Notes under the pieces: model-generated
What the model was told of the DNA's origin: nothing
Databases searched by the model: none
What the model saw: only the letters and a program-made list of their open reading frames with translations
Translations under genes and position numbers: made by a program
From: JAIBJN01 sp963775505
GTDB lineage: Bacteria; Actinomycetota; Thermoleophilia; Gaiellales; Gaiellaceae
NCBI GenBank assembly: GCA_963775505.1
Contig: CAVZIL010000001.1
Span: forward strand, 620,001 to 684,000
DNA: 64,000 nt
Reading direction: 5' to 3'
Shown: one piece after another, positions 36,035 through 45,142 of the stretch
Position numbering within the stretch: position 1 is the stretch's first letter
Layout of the letters: every line of letters starts with the position of its first letter

Positions 36035-36442
36035 TCAGCCCTGGAGCCAGAGAGCGAGCGTGGCCAGGGAGTTCGCGTCCGAGAGCTCTCCGATCACGCC
36101 TCTGAGCGGCAGGCGTTCCATGACGAGGTCGTCGCCTTCCTCGCGCTCCCCGACGCCCACGTCGACGAGCTCCGTGGCCTCGAAGGCGTGGACGTACTCC
36201 GTCGCGTAGTCGGGCGCGGCCCAGAACTCGCCGAGCTTTCGCCACGAGCCCGCCGTGAGCCCGCACTCCTCCACGAGCTCGCGCGCTGCGCACTCCTCCG
36301 GAGACTCGCCCTCCTCGATCGACCCCGCGGGGAGCTCGAGCGTGCGCTCGCCCGCTCCGGCCCGCGTCTGCCGCACGACCACTATCTGTCCGCCGTCGAC
36401 CGCGACGATGCAGACCGAGTCCGGCCGCTGCAGCACCTCCAT
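36035..36442 (-). CDS. NUDIX hydrolase (ADP-ribose pyrophosphatase-like)
   Basis: 135 residues. A complete Nudix box runs from Gly40 to Leu62: AGSIEEGESPEECAARELVE then ECGL, with the Gly, both catalytic Glu and the Arg-Glu in place. The upstream strand VVVRQTRAGAGERTLELPAG with Pro-Ala-Gly is typical of ADP-ribose or nucleoside-diphosphate-sugar hydrolases rather than MutT. ATG 36442 lies only 23 bp from the divergent peptidase start. It precedes the TIR gene by 28 bp on the same strand, so they probably share a transcript. Cleaving ADP-ribose would fit a TIR NADase partner, an inference from neighbourhood. Confidence 0.88.
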   Translation of the reverse strand: MEVLQRPDSVCIVAVDGGQIVVVRQTRAGAGERTLELPAGSIEEGESPEECAARELVEECGLTAGSWRKLGEFWAAPDYATEYVHAFEATELVDVGVGEREEGDDLVMERLPLRGVIGELSDANSLATLALWLQG

Positions 36443-36465
36443 CCGGCGGAGTCTAGGCTGCGACC

Positions 36466-37554
36466 GTGGCGAGGCCGCGTGCGAGGGAGCTCGGGATCCG
36501 GATCGGGACGCTGCCCACCGGCGAGCTGAACGCGATCACCGACGTTCCGGGCGTTCGGGTAGGCCACGCGACGATTGTCGAGGGCGACTCGATCCGCACG
36601 GGGGTCACCGTCGTCTTCCCGCACGAGGGCAATCCCTGGGAGGAGCCGGTCTTCGCCGGCCCGCACCGTCTGAACGGGAACGGAGAGCTGACCGGGCTCG
36701 AGTGGATCCGGGACTGTGGCATGCTCACGTCCCCGGTCGGGCTGACGAACACGCACTCGGTGGGCGTCGTCCACGACGCCCTCATCGCGGCGGAGGTCGA
36801 GCGCCGCGGCGACGGGGGCGACTTCTGGAGCCTTCCCGTCGTCGGCGAGACGTGGGACGGCCCGCTCAACGACATCAACGGCATGCACGTGAAGCCGGAG
36901 CACGTGCGCGCGGCGCTCGCTGCTGCGGCGCCCGGGCCGGTGGCCGAGGGGAACGTGGGCGGCGGCACCGGGATGATCTGTCACGAGTTCAAGGGCGGCA
37001 TCGGGACAGCGTCTCGCGTGGTCGAGGGCTACGCCGTCGGCGTGCTCGTCCAGGCGAACTACGGCCGGCGCGAGCGCCTCCGCGTCGACGGCGTGCCGGT
37101 CGGCCTCGACATCCCCGCGGACGTCGTCCCGCTTCCGAGGGTCCCCGGAGCGCAGCCGGGCGGGTCGATCATCGTCCTGGTGGCCACGAACGCACCGCTG
37201 CTTCCGGGCCAGTGCGAGCGGCTCGCCCAGCGTGCCGGACTCGGGATCGCCCGCGCCGGCGGCGTCGGCGAAAACTCGAGCGGCGACCTCTTCCTCTGCT
37301 TCGCCACGGGCAACCGGGGCCTGCCCGCCGGCGACCTCGCGGCCGAGAATCCTCCGAGGGTGGCGCTCGAGATGGTCCCCAACGGGCGCATCACGCCCTT
37401 CTTCGACGCCGTGGTCGAGGCGACCGAGGAGGCGATCCTGAACGCTCTCTGCACGGCCGAGACAATGGCGGGCCACAACGGGACAGTCGTCCACGAGCTG
37501 CCGTCCGACCTCCTCGTCGACGCGCTGGCTCGCCGGGGTGCGCTCCGGGAGTAG
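36466..37554 (+). CDS. P1/DmpA-family aminopeptidase (autoprocessing)
   Basis: A 362-residue Ntn-type hydrolase of the L-aminopeptidase/D-esterase family. It shows ITDVPGVRVGHATI at the N-terminus, NTHSVGVVHDALI, NVGGGTGMICHEFKGGIGTA, and the self-cleavage site in GGVGENSSGDLFL, where the Ser becomes the N-terminal nucleophile of the small subunit. It would act on small peptides, beta-peptides or amides. Length and motifs are complete. GTG 36466, divergent from NUDIX-TIR; the 23-bp space means the two promoters overlap the opposite coding regions. Confidence 0.9.
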   Translation: MARPRARELGIRIGTLPTGELNAITDVPGVRVGHATIVEGDSIRTGVTVVFPHEGNPWEEPVFAGPHRLNGNGELTGLEWIRDCGMLTSPVGLTNTHSVGVVHDALIAAEVERRGDGGDFWSLPVVGETWDGPLNDINGMHVKPEHVRAALAAAAPGPVAEGNVGGGTGMICHEFKGGIGTASRVVEGYAVGVLVQANYGRRERLRVDGVPVGLDIPADVVPLPRVPGAQPGGSIIVLVATNAPLLPGQCERLAQRAGLGIARAGGVGENSSGDLFLCFATGNRGLPAGDLAAENPPRVALEMVPNGRITPFFDAVVEATEEAILNALCTAETMAGHNGTVVHELPSDLLVDALARRGALRE

Positions 37555-37557
37555 ATT

Positions 37558-37574
37558 TTCGACAGCGTGTCGAA
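37558..37574. promoter_or_regulatory. Perfect 17-bp dyad upstream of the polyamine operon
   Basis: TTCGACA-GCG-TGTCGAA, a perfect inverted repeat starting 4 bp after the peptidase stop and about 95 bp upstream of the aldehyde dehydrogenase ATG. Size and symmetry fit a dimeric repressor site (GntR, TetR or MarR class); no regulator gene is adjacent. It has no T-tract, so a terminator is less likely. Confidence 0.5.
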
Positions 37575-37607
37575 CCGCCTGAGGGTGGTTAGGCCCGCGT
37601 TTCGGGC

Positions 37608-37636
37608 TTGTTGCGGAACGCACCGGGGGCTACGCT
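37608..37636 (+). promoter_or_regulatory. Possible promoter of the polyamine operon
   Basis: TTGTTG (37608-37613) and TACGCT (37631-37636) with 17-bp spacing, about 33 bp before the aldehyde dehydrogenase ATG. Match to consensus is weak (three of six at each box), as is common in high-GC Actinomycetota. The 17-bp dyad lies 34 bp upstream. Confidence 0.3.
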
Positions 37637-37668
37637 GGCCCAAGCGTCGAAAACGGAGGTTGGTGGAG

Positions 37669-39111
37669 ATGAGCGTTGCCGTGTCCCAGCAGAAGAACTT
37701 CGTGGGAGGTGAGTGGGTCGACGCCGTTGAAGGCGGGACGGCGGAGATCCTCAATCCCGCAACCGGAGAGACGATCGCCGAGGTCCCGAACGGGACCCAG
37801 GCCGACGTCGACCGCGCCGTCGAGGCGGCGAAGGCCGCCCTGCCCGAGTGGCTCGAGACCACTCCGGGAGACCGCTCCGGCATGCTCCTGAAGCTCGCGG
37901 ACGCGCTCGAGGCGCATGCTGACGAGCTCTGCTCCGTCGAGTCCACCAATGTTGGCAAGCCGATGGGAATCGTCGTCGACGAGGTTCCGGTCGCGGCTGA
38001 CAACCTCCGCTACTTCGCGGGCGCCGCCCGCAATCTCGAGGGCAAGGCCGCCGGCGAGTACATGGCCGGCTACACGTCGATGATCCGCCGCGAGCCCGTG
38101 GGGGTCGTCGGCCAGATCGCGCCCTGGAACTACCCACTGATGATGGGCGTCTGGAAGATCGGGCCCGCGCTCGCCGCCGGCAACGTCATCGTCCTCAAGC
38201 CGTCCGAGCAGACGCCGCTCTCGACCCTGATGATGGCCGAGTACATCGCCGACATCTTCCCGCCCGGGGTCGTGAACGTCATCACCGGCGACGGCGAGCC
38301 GGTCGGCGCAGGCATCGTCCGCCATCCGGACGTGCGCATGGTCTCGCTCACCGGCGATGTCGCCACCGGCAAGGAGATCGCCAGGACCGCGTCCGAGACG
38401 CTGAAGCGCGTCCACCTGGAGCTCGGCGGGAAGGCGCCGGTCGTCGTCTTCGACGACGCCGACCCCGAGGCCGTCGCCGACGGGATCAGGATCGCCGGCT
38501 ACTGGAACTCCGGACAGGACTGCACCGCGGCCTCGCGCATCGTCGCCGGCCCCAAGATCTACGACAAGCTCCTCGAAGACCTCGTCCCGAAGATCGAGTC
38601 CCTCAAGGTGGGCGACCCCGCCGAGGGCGAGGACATCGAGATGGGCCCGGTGATCTCCAAGTCCCAGCAGGAGCGCGTGCTCGGCTTCCTAGAGCGCGCG
38701 TCGGGCGGCAAGGCAAAGGTGCTCGTCGGCGGCGACACGAACGGTGACCGCGGCTTCTTCGTGCAGCCGACCGTGGTCGTGGACGTCGACCAGGGCGACG
38801 AGATCGTCCAGCGTGAGGTGTTCGGCCCGGTCGTGACCGTCCAGCGCTTTGCCGACGACGACCAGGCGATCGCCTGGGCCAATGACGTCAACTACGGGCT
38901 CGCAGCCTCGGTCTGGACGCGTGACGTCGGCCGGGCCTTGAACGCCGCCCGGAAGCTCCAGTACGGGACCGTCTGGATCAACGACCACATCCCGCTCGTC
39001 TCGGAGATGCCGCACGGCGGCTACAAGCAGTCGGGCTACGGCAAGGATCTCTCGATGTACTCGGTGGAGGAGTACACGCAGGTCAAGCACGTCATGGCGA
39101 AGATCGACTAA
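37669..39111 (+). CDS. Gamma-aminobutyraldehyde dehydrogenase-like ALDH (PatD-like)
   Basis: A 480-residue aldehyde dehydrogenase: KNFVGGEWVDAVEGG, APWNYPLMMGVWKIGPALAA with the catalytic Asn, SLTGDVATGKEIA, LELGGKAPVVV with the general base, and YWNSGQDCTAASRI with the nucleophile Cys. YGTVWINDHIPLVSEMPHGG and KQSGYGKDLSMYS are characteristic of aminobutyraldehyde/betaine-type enzymes. It would oxidise 4-aminobutanal from putrescine to GABA. ATG 37669 was chosen for GGTGGAG just upstream and because the conserved domain starts there. It heads the plus-strand run of permease, ABC importer and aminotransferase genes, which supports a polyamine role. Confidence 0.88.
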   Translation: MSVAVSQQKNFVGGEWVDAVEGGTAEILNPATGETIAEVPNGTQADVDRAVEAAKAALPEWLETTPGDRSGMLLKLADALEAHADELCSVESTNVGKPMGIVVDEVPVAADNLRYFAGAARNLEGKAAGEYMAGYTSMIRREPVGVVGQIAPWNYPLMMGVWKIGPALAAGNVIVLKPSEQTPLSTLMMAEYIADIFPPGVVNVITGDGEPVGAGIVRHPDVRMVSLTGDVATGKEIARTASETLKRVHLELGGKAPVVVFDDADPEAVADGIRIAGYWNSGQDCTAASRIVAGPKIYDKLLEDLVPKIESLKVGDPAEGEDIEMGPVISKSQQERVLGFLERASGGKAKVLVGGDTNGDRGFFVQPTVVVDVDQGDEIVQREVFGPVVTVQRFADDDQAIAWANDVNYGLAASVWTRDVGRALNAARKLQYGTVWINDHIPLVSEMPHGGYKQSGYGKDLSMYSVEEYTQVKHVMAKID

Positions 39112-39127
39112 GCCGCCGGCGTCCGAG

Positions 39128-40684
39128 ATGGCTGTCGCTGCTGCGGAGCGCTCCCCGACGGAGGGCGAGCAGGCAGGGCTGAAGGCGAACGCGATCGGGT
39201 TCGTCGGGGCCCTCGTCATCGGGCTCGCCTCGACGGCCCCTGCGTACTCGCTCGCGGCGGTCCTGGGCACGCTGGTGGTCATCGTCGGCGTGCAGGCCCC
39301 GGCCGCGCTGCTGGCGTCGTTCGTGCCGATGTTCTTCATTGCCGCGGCGTTCTACTACATGAACCGCGCCGATCCGGATGCGGGCACCACGTTTTCCTGG
39401 GTGACTCGTGCGCTCGGGCCCTACCCCGGCTGGATCGGCGGCTGGGCCGTCTGTGTGACGGGGATTCTGGTCGTGGGCTCGCTGGCCGACGTCGGCGCGC
39501 GCTACACGTACCTCCTCTTCGGCTGGGACGCGGCGGCCGCATCGAAGCCTGCCGTCACGGCGCTTGCGGTCACGTACATCGTCGTCCTCACGGCGGTCTG
39601 CATCATCGGCACGGAGCTCTCGGCCCGGGTCCAGAACGTCATGATCCTGGCCCAGGTCGGCGCGCTCCTCCTGCTTGCCGGCGTGGCGCTCGGAAAGGTC
39701 TACGCCGGCGACGCGACTCCGGAGTCGATCGAGCCCGCGCTTTCCTGGTTCAACCCGTTCGACATCGAGAGCCGGGAGGTGCTCGTCTCCTCCTTGCTCA
39801 TCGGCGTGTTCATCTACTGGGGCTGGGAGAGTGCCGTCAACCTCGCCGAGGAGACGAAGGATTCCCGCACGACATCGGGCCTGGCGGCTCTGACGAGCAC
39901 GATCATCCTCCTCGTCACCTATGTGGCGGTTGCGGCGGCCGTCGTTGCGTTTGCCGGCGTCGCATTGCTCGAGGAGTTCGACGACGACGACGCCGTCCTC
40001 GGGACGATCGCCGGCGGCGTGCTCGGCTCGCCGTGGGACAAGCTCGTGATCCTCGCCATCGTCACGTCGGCGGTGGCGTCCACTCAGACGACCATCATTC
40101 CTGCATCGCGCACGTCGTTCTCCATGGCCCGCTCGGACGCACTGCCCCGGGGGCTGGCCTCCATCCACCCGCGGTTCCAGACTCCCCATGTGTCCACGGC
40201 CGTCGTTGCTGCGCTCGCCGTTGCCTGGTACGTCCCGGCGAACTTCATCTCGGAGAACTTCCTCTTCGACACGATCTCGGCGCTTGCGCTCATGATCGCG
40301 TTCTACTACGCCCTCAGCGGCCTCGCCTGCGTCGTCTACTACCGACGCGAGCTCACCAAGTCGGTCTCGAACTTCCTCTTCATCGGCGTCGCGCCGCTTC
40401 TCGGCGCCGCGCTGCTGGCGTTCCTCTTCTTTCAGTCGGTGCGGGACTTTGCCGACCCGAGCGCGTCGTACACCGGAGAGTCGTTCCTGGGCCTCGGCGT
40501 CCCACTCGTGATCGGGCTCGGGTTCCTGCTTCTCGGGTTCGTGTTCATGATTCTCTGGCGCCTCGGCGGCCACCAGAGGTTCTTCGGCCGCAAGGCGCTG
40601 GAAGCCGTCCACCCGGGCGTTGCCGCCGGCCATGTCGCGGTCATGGAGACGGAGGGTCTCGAAAAGAAGGACAAGGAGGGCTAG
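39128..40684 (+). CDS. APC-superfamily amino acid/polyamine permease
   Basis: 518 residues with about 12 membrane helices. The first helix region, ANAIGFVGALVIGLASTAPA, contains the unwound Gly-rich segment of APC transporters. FFIAAAFYYMNRADPDAGTT and SWVTRALGPYPGWIGGWA match the family's helix 2-3 region, and GVFIYWGWESAVNLAEETKD the helix 6 region. The cytoplasmic tail is short and charged. Starts 16 bp after the dehydrogenase; the next gene follows immediately after its stop. Likely imports an amino acid, amine or GABA; the ABC system below gives a second route. Confidence 0.88.
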   Translation: MAVAAAERSPTEGEQAGLKANAIGFVGALVIGLASTAPAYSLAAVLGTLVVIVGVQAPAALLASFVPMFFIAAAFYYMNRADPDAGTTFSWVTRALGPYPGWIGGWAVCVTGILVVGSLADVGARYTYLLFGWDAAAASKPAVTALAVTYIVVLTAVCIIGTELSARVQNVMILAQVGALLLLAGVALGKVYAGDATPESIEPALSWFNPFDIESREVLVSSLLIGVFIYWGWESAVNLAEETKDSRTTSGLAALTSTIILLVTYVAVAAAVVAFAGVALLEEFDDDDAVLGTIAGGVLGSPWDKLVILAIVTSAVASTQTTIIPASRTSFSMARSDALPRGLASIHPRFQTPHVSTAVVAALAVAWYVPANFISENFLFDTISALALMIAFYYALSGLACVVYYRRELTKSVSNFLFIGVAPLLGAALLAFLFFQSVRDFADPSASYTGESFLGLGVPLVIGLGFLLLGFVFMILWRLGGHQRFFGRKALEAVHPGVAAGHVAVMETEGLEKKDKEG

Positions 40685-41128
40685 ATGGCCGGGACGATCG
40701 TGCTCGGGTTCGACGGATCGGAGTGCTCGGGCTCCGCGCTGGACACCGCGATCGACCTCGCGCGGCGCTTCGAAGACCGGCTCGTGGTCGTCTTCGCGGT
40801 CGAGCCGCCCGTGCGCAGCGTCGGCGAGGAGTTCCGCGAGCACGAGAAGGCGCTCGAGGAGGTCGGCAAGCGCGTCGCCGCGTCCGCGCTCGAGCGGGCG
40901 CAGGCAGCCGGAGTCGACGCCGAGATCGAGCTCGTCCCGGAGCGCCCGGCGCCGGCGATCCTCGACGTCGCGAGAGAACGGGACGCACACATGATCGTCA
41001 TCGGGACGCACAGCGAGAGCCCGATTCGCGGCGCAATCCTCGGGTCGGTGCCGCACAAGCTCCTGCACGTGTCCGACCGGCCGGTCGTGGTCGTGCCGAT
41101 CGACATGGAGGCGAGACGTGGCAGTTGA
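40685..41128 (+). CDS. Universal stress protein (UspA fold)
   Basis: A 147-residue USP: IVLGFDGSECSGSALDTAID at the N-terminus (Asp of the ATP site) and HMIVIGTHSESPIRGAILGS then VPHKLLHVSDRPVVVVP at the end, close to the G-2x-G-9x-G(S/T) nucleotide motif. Such proteins are often encoded next to APC permeases and may regulate them by binding ATP. ATG 40685 directly follows the permease stop, and the potA-like gene starts 11 bases before its end. The surrounding overlaps place it within the transport operon. Confidence 0.88.
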   Translation: MAGTIVLGFDGSECSGSALDTAIDLARRFEDRLVVVFAVEPPVRSVGEEFREHEKALEEVGKRVAASALERAQAAGVDAEIELVPERPAPAILDVARERDAHMIVIGTHSESPIRGAILGSVPHKLLHVSDRPVVVVPIDMEARRGS

Positions 41129-42230
41129 CGAACAGGTCGAGCGCGGGCCGGAGGCCGACGCCCCCGTGCCCGACGTCCGTCTCGAGCGCGTGACGAAGGT
41201 CTTCGACGACGTCACCGCCGTCGACGATGTCTCGCTCGAGATCCCCCGCGGGAGCTTCTTCGCGCTCCTCGGCCCGTCCGGCTGCGGCAAGACGACGAGC
41301 CTGCGGATGATCGGCGGCTTCGAGGAGCCGAACCAGGGGGTCATCTACCTTGGCGACCGCGACGTCACCGGGCTCCCGCCGTACAAGCGCGACGTGAACA
41401 CGGTGTTCCAGAGCTACGCGCTCTTCCCCCATCTCTCGATTTACGACAACGTGGCCTTCGGCCTCAAGCGGCGCGGCGTCAAGGGCGCCGACCTGCAGAC
41501 GAGGGTCGCCGAGGCGCTCGAGCTCGTGGCCCTCAAGGGCTTCGAGCGACGCAAGCCGCGGCAGCTCTCCGGCGGCCAGCAGCAGCGTGTCGCGCTCGCG
41601 CGGGCGCTCGTCAACCGGCCGCGTGTGCTCCTGCTCGACGAGCCGCTCGGCGCGCTCGACCTCAAGCTCCGCAAGCAGATGCAGCTCGAGCTGAAGCGGA
41701 TCCAGCACGAGGTGGGGATCACGTTCGTGCACGTCACCCACGACCAGGAAGAGGCCATGACCATGGCCGACACGATCGCGGTCATGAACGCGGGCAAGAT
41801 CGACCAGCTCGGCGCGCCGACCGAGCTGTACGAGACGCCGCGCACCGCCTTCGTCGCCGGCTTCCTGGGGATCTCGAACCTCCTGCCGGGGACGGTGCAA
41901 GGAGACGGGACGGTGCGGCTCGAGGACGGTTCGGTCGTCCGCGTTCCGGCCGCGGCCGGCCGCAGCGGCGCCGTCTCGATCGGCATCCGTCCGGAGAAGG
42001 TGCGGCTCGGGACGCAGGAGGAGAACCGCCTCACCGGCGAGGTGCGGGAGAGCGCGTACATCGGCGTCTCCACCCAGTACATCGTCGACACACGCGCCGG
42101 CGCGATCACGCTCTACGTCCAGAACGCCGAGGCAGGGGCGCCCTCGGTGCAGCCTGGCAACCAGGTCACGCTCAGCTGGAGCCCCAACGCGACCTTCGTA
42201 GTGGAGTCACAGGAGGAGAAGCACCGATGA
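41118..42230 (+). CDS. potA: Spermidine/putrescine-type ABC transporter ATPase PotA
   Basis: 370-residue ATPase: Walker A GPSGCGKTT, Q-loop FQSYALFPHLSIYDNVAFGL, signature QLSGGQQQRVALARALV, Walker B LLLDEPLGALD, and a C-terminal TOBE domain (SIGIRPEKVRLG). The domain order and the following substrate-binding protein and two permeases fit the Pot/Ydc polyamine subfamily. GTG 41118. Its last codons overlap the binding-protein ATG (ATGA, 42227-42230). Specificity for putrescine, spermidine or another small amine is inferred from the operon. Confidence 0.9.
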   Translation: MAVDEQVERGPEADAPVPDVRLERVTKVFDDVTAVDDVSLEIPRGSFFALLGPSGCGKTTSLRMIGGFEEPNQGVIYLGDRDVTGLPPYKRDVNTVFQSYALFPHLSIYDNVAFGLKRRGVKGADLQTRVAEALELVALKGFERRKPRQLSGGQQQRVALARALVNRPRVLLLDEPLGALDLKLRKQMQLELKRIQHEVGITFVHVTHDQEEAMTMADTIAVMNAGKIDQLGAPTELYETPRTAFVAGFLGISNLLPGTVQGDGTVRLEDGSVVRVPAAAGRSGAVSIGIRPEKVRLGTQEENRLTGEVRESAYIGVSTQYIVDTRAGAITLYVQNAEAGAPSVQPGNQVTLSWSPNATFVVESQEEKHR

Positions 42231-43420
42231 AGCACCCGTTCGAGCGCATGAACCGTCCGATGACCCGCGAGCAGCTCCTGCGTCGGGCGGCCGCGGGCGG
42301 GATCACCCTGTCCGTGCCCGGCCTCCTGGCGGCCTGCGGCGGCGGCGGGGGCATCGAGGGCCAGCAGCCGGCGGAGACCGGCGCCACGACCGTCGAGCAG
42401 GTGCTCGCCGACGAGATTACGGTCTCGAACTGGCCGTACTACATCGACCAGAACGACGACGCGACCTCGTTCCCGACGCTCGACAAGTTCACCGAGGCGA
42501 CCGGGGTCAAGGTCAACTACCTCGAGGACATCAATTCCAACGAGGAGTTCTTCGGCGAGATCCAGGCCCCGCTCTCGCGCGGCCAGTCCATCGACCGGGA
42601 CATCATCGTCCCGACCGCGTGGCTCGCCGCCCGCCTGCTCGACTTGGGCTACCTGCAGAAGCTCGACAAGAGTGCGATCCCGAACATGGTCAACCTCGAG
42701 GACGCGCTCGCGAGCCCGCCTTGGGACCCGAACCGCGACTACAGCCTGCCCTGGCAGTCCTACATCACCGGCATCGGCTACGACCCCGAGAAGGTCGGAG
42801 GCGAGCTCACGTCGGTCGAGCAGCTGCTCGACCCCGCGCTCAAGGGGAAGATCACGATGCTCGACTCGATGGAGGACACGGCGGCGCTCTTCCTGCTCGA
42901 GATGGGCGGCGATCCGGCCAACCCGGACGAGGCCCAGTTCAACGAGATCTGCGAGAAGCTCAAGCGGGCCGTCGACGACGGGCAGATCCGCCAGTTCACG
43001 GGGAACGACTATACGGGCCTGCTCGCCGGCGGCGACGCGTGGGCGTCGATCGCCTGGTCGGGGGACATCATCATCCTCCAGCCGGACAACCCGAACCTCG
43101 AGTTCAGGATCCCCGACGCGGGCGGCATCTCCTCGGTCGACACGATGGTGATCCCGACCGGCGGCGACGTCTACACGGCGTCCACGTTCATGAACTTCTT
43201 CTACGACCCGGAGATCGCCGCGGAGGTCGCCGCCTACGTGAACTACATCACCCCGGTCAAGGGGACGAAGGAGGCGATCACCGAGATCGACCCGGCGTTC
43301 GCCGAGAACCCGCTCATCTTCCCGCCGCCCGAGGTGCTCGAGAACCTGCACGAGTTCAGCCCCGAGGCGATCGAGAACCCCGAGTACCAGGAGCAGTGGC
43401 AGTCGGTGATCGGCGTGTAG
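42227..43420 (+). CDS. potD: PotD-like polyamine-binding lipoprotein
   Basis: 397-residue extracellular solute-binding protein. The N-terminus has a twin-arginine-like RRAAAGG followed by a hydrophobic stretch and the lipobox LLAACGGGG, so it should be lipid-anchored at the Cys. The mature part begins ITVSNWPYYIDQN, typical of PotD/PotF, and contains YSLPWQSYITGIGYDPEKVG and AWSGDIIILQPDNPNLEF, carrying aromatic and acidic residues that would hold amines. Complete. 16 bp precede the first permease gene. Confidence 0.9.
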   Translation: MKHPFERMNRPMTREQLLRRAAAGGITLSVPGLLAACGGGGGIEGQQPAETGATTVEQVLADEITVSNWPYYIDQNDDATSFPTLDKFTEATGVKVNYLEDINSNEEFFGEIQAPLSRGQSIDRDIIVPTAWLAARLLDLGYLQKLDKSAIPNMVNLEDALASPPWDPNRDYSLPWQSYITGIGYDPEKVGGELTSVEQLLDPALKGKITMLDSMEDTAALFLLEMGGDPANPDEAQFNEICEKLKRAVDDGQIRQFTGNDYTGLLAGGDAWASIAWSGDIIILQPDNPNLEFRIPDAGGISSVDTMVIPTGGDVYTASTFMNFFYDPEIAAEVAAYVNYITPVKGTKEAITEIDPAFAENPLIFPPPEVLENLHEFSPEAIENPEYQEQWQSVIGV

Positions 43421-43436
43421 CCCTCACGGCGGCGGC

Positions 43437-44294
43437 ATGAGCTTCCTCCACCGACACGGCTGGCTCACCCCGTACCTGCTCCTGGCGCCGGGGATCGCCT
43501 TCCTGCTCCTCTTCTTCGTCGTCCCGCTCTACTACCTCGGGTACACGTCGCTGCAGGAAGGCACGGTCCAGGTCGGCTACACGTTCACCTGGGCCTGGGA
43601 CAACTACAGGGAGGCGATCAGCACCTACCAGACGCAGTTCTTCCGCTCGCTCCAGTACGCGGGGATCGCCACGGTCCTCGCGCTGCTCATCTCCTATCCG
43701 CTCACGTACTGGATCGCCTTCCGCGGCGGGCGTTGGAAGAACCTGCTCCTCCTCTTCATCATCGCGCCCTTCTTCGTCACGTACCTGATCCGGACGCTCG
43801 CGTGGCAGAACATCCTCGCGGACGACGGCTTCGTCGTCGGCGTCTTCCAGACCCTCGGGCTGGTTTCCGACGACGGCCGGCTGCTCGCCACGTCGACCGC
43901 CGTGATCGCTGGCATCACCTACAACTTCCTGCCCTTCATGGCCCTGCCGCTCTACGTCAGCCTGGAGCAGATCGACAAGAACCTGATCGAGGCGGCCAAG
44001 GACCTCTACGCCTCGAGCACGAAGGCGTTCCTGCGCGTCACGCTGCCACTCTCGGCGCCGGGGGTGATCGCAGGGACGCTCCTGACGTTCATCCCGGCGG
44101 CCGGAGACTTCATCAACGCGGAGCTCCTGGGGACGCCGAACCAGGCGATGATCGGCAACGTCATCCAGTCGAAGTTCCTCGAGATCACCGACTACGGCCA
44201 GGCGGCGGCGCTCTCGGTCATCCTCATGGCGGTCATCCTCGTCCTGATCGCCATCTACACCCGGATCCTGGGGACGGAGAGGATGGCAGGATGA
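43437..44294 (+). CDS. potB: PotB-like ABC transporter permease
   Basis: 285 residues, six membrane helices. It begins with LTPYLLLAPGIAFLLLFFVV; the ABC permease coupling loop is EAAKDLYASSTKAFLRVTLP (EAA motif). FFVTYLIRTLAWQNILADDG is the PotB-type loop between helices. It forms a heterodimer with the next permease. Its stop overlaps the next ATG (44291-44294). Confidence 0.92.
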   Translation: MSFLHRHGWLTPYLLLAPGIAFLLLFFVVPLYYLGYTSLQEGTVQVGYTFTWAWDNYREAISTYQTQFFRSLQYAGIATVLALLISYPLTYWIAFRGGRWKNLLLLFIIAPFFVTYLIRTLAWQNILADDGFVVGVFQTLGLVSDDGRLLATSTAVIAGITYNFLPFMALPLYVSLEQIDKNLIEAAKDLYASSTKAFLRVTLPLSAPGVIAGTLLTFIPAAGDFINAELLGTPNQAMIGNVIQSKFLEITDYGQAAALSVILMAVILVLIAIYTRILGTERMAG

Positions 44295-45142
44295 CCGCCG
44301 CCGCCGAGCCGCTGCCGCGTCACCGCGGCAGTGCCGCGTCCCGTGCCTGGGCCTTCGTCCGCCGGCACACGCTCACCCTGTTCGGGATCCTCGCGCTCGC
44401 CTACCTGATGCTCCCGATCCTGGTCGTGATCGTGTTCTCGTTCAACGACCCGGCGGGGCGGTACAACTACACATGGGAAGGCTTCACCCTCGACCACTGG
44501 CGAAACCCGTTCGGCCCGCCCTTCCTCGGTGACGCGGTGAGGTCGAGCATCCAGGTCGCCCTGATCGCCACCCTCGTCGCGACCGTCCTCGGCACTCTCA
44601 TCGCCATGGCGCTTGTCCGCTACCACTTCCGCGGCCGAGGCGCGACCAACTTCCTCATCTTCGTGCCCCTGACCGCCCCGGAGATCGTGCTCGGCGCCTC
44701 CCTCCTCACGCTCTTCCTCAACCTCGGGGCGGTGCTGGGGTTCTGGACGATCGTTATCGCGCACATCATGTTCTGCATCAGCTTCGTCGTCGTGACCGTG
44801 CGGGCCCGCCTCGTCGGCTTCGACCGCCACGTCGAGGAAGCGGCGATGGACCTCGGCGCCAACGAGTACGTCACGTTCTTCCGCATCACGCTGCCGCTGA
44901 TCGCGCCCGGGATCCTCGCCGGGGCGCTGCTCGCCTTCTCCCTTTCGATCGACGACTTCGTGATCACCAACTTCAACTCCGGCACGACGACGACCTTCCC
45001 GCTCTACGTCTGGAGCGCCGCCCAGCGTGGCGTCCCGGCCGAGGTGAACGTCATCGGCACGATGATCTTCGGGGTGGCGATCGTCCTGATGCTGGCCAAC
45101 GTCCTCTGGCAGTACCGACGCACCCCGAAAGGAGCTGCATGA
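44291..45142 (+). CDS. potC: PotC-like ABC transporter permease
   Basis: 283 residues with six predicted helices. The first is LFGILALAYLMLPILVVIVF, followed by SFNDPAGRYNYTWEGFTLDH, a PotC-type extracellular stretch. The EAA coupling motif is EEAAMDLGANEYVTFFRITL, and LSIDDFVITNFNSGTTTTFP is strongly conserved in PotC. ATG 44291 overlaps potB by four bases; its own TGA overlaps the aminotransferase start (45139-45142), so import and first catabolic step are coupled in translation. Confidence 0.92.
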   Translation: MTAAAEPLPRHRGSAASRAWAFVRRHTLTLFGILALAYLMLPILVVIVFSFNDPAGRYNYTWEGFTLDHWRNPFGPPFLGDAVRSSIQVALIATLVATVLGTLIAMALVRYHFRGRGATNFLIFVPLTAPEIVLGASLLTLFLNLGAVLGFWTIVIAHIMFCISFVVVTVRARLVGFDRHVEEAAMDLGANEYVTFFRITLPLIAPGILAGALLAFSLSIDDFVITNFNSGTTTTFPLYVWSAAQRGVPAEVNVIGTMIFGVAIVLMLANVLWQYRRTPKGAA

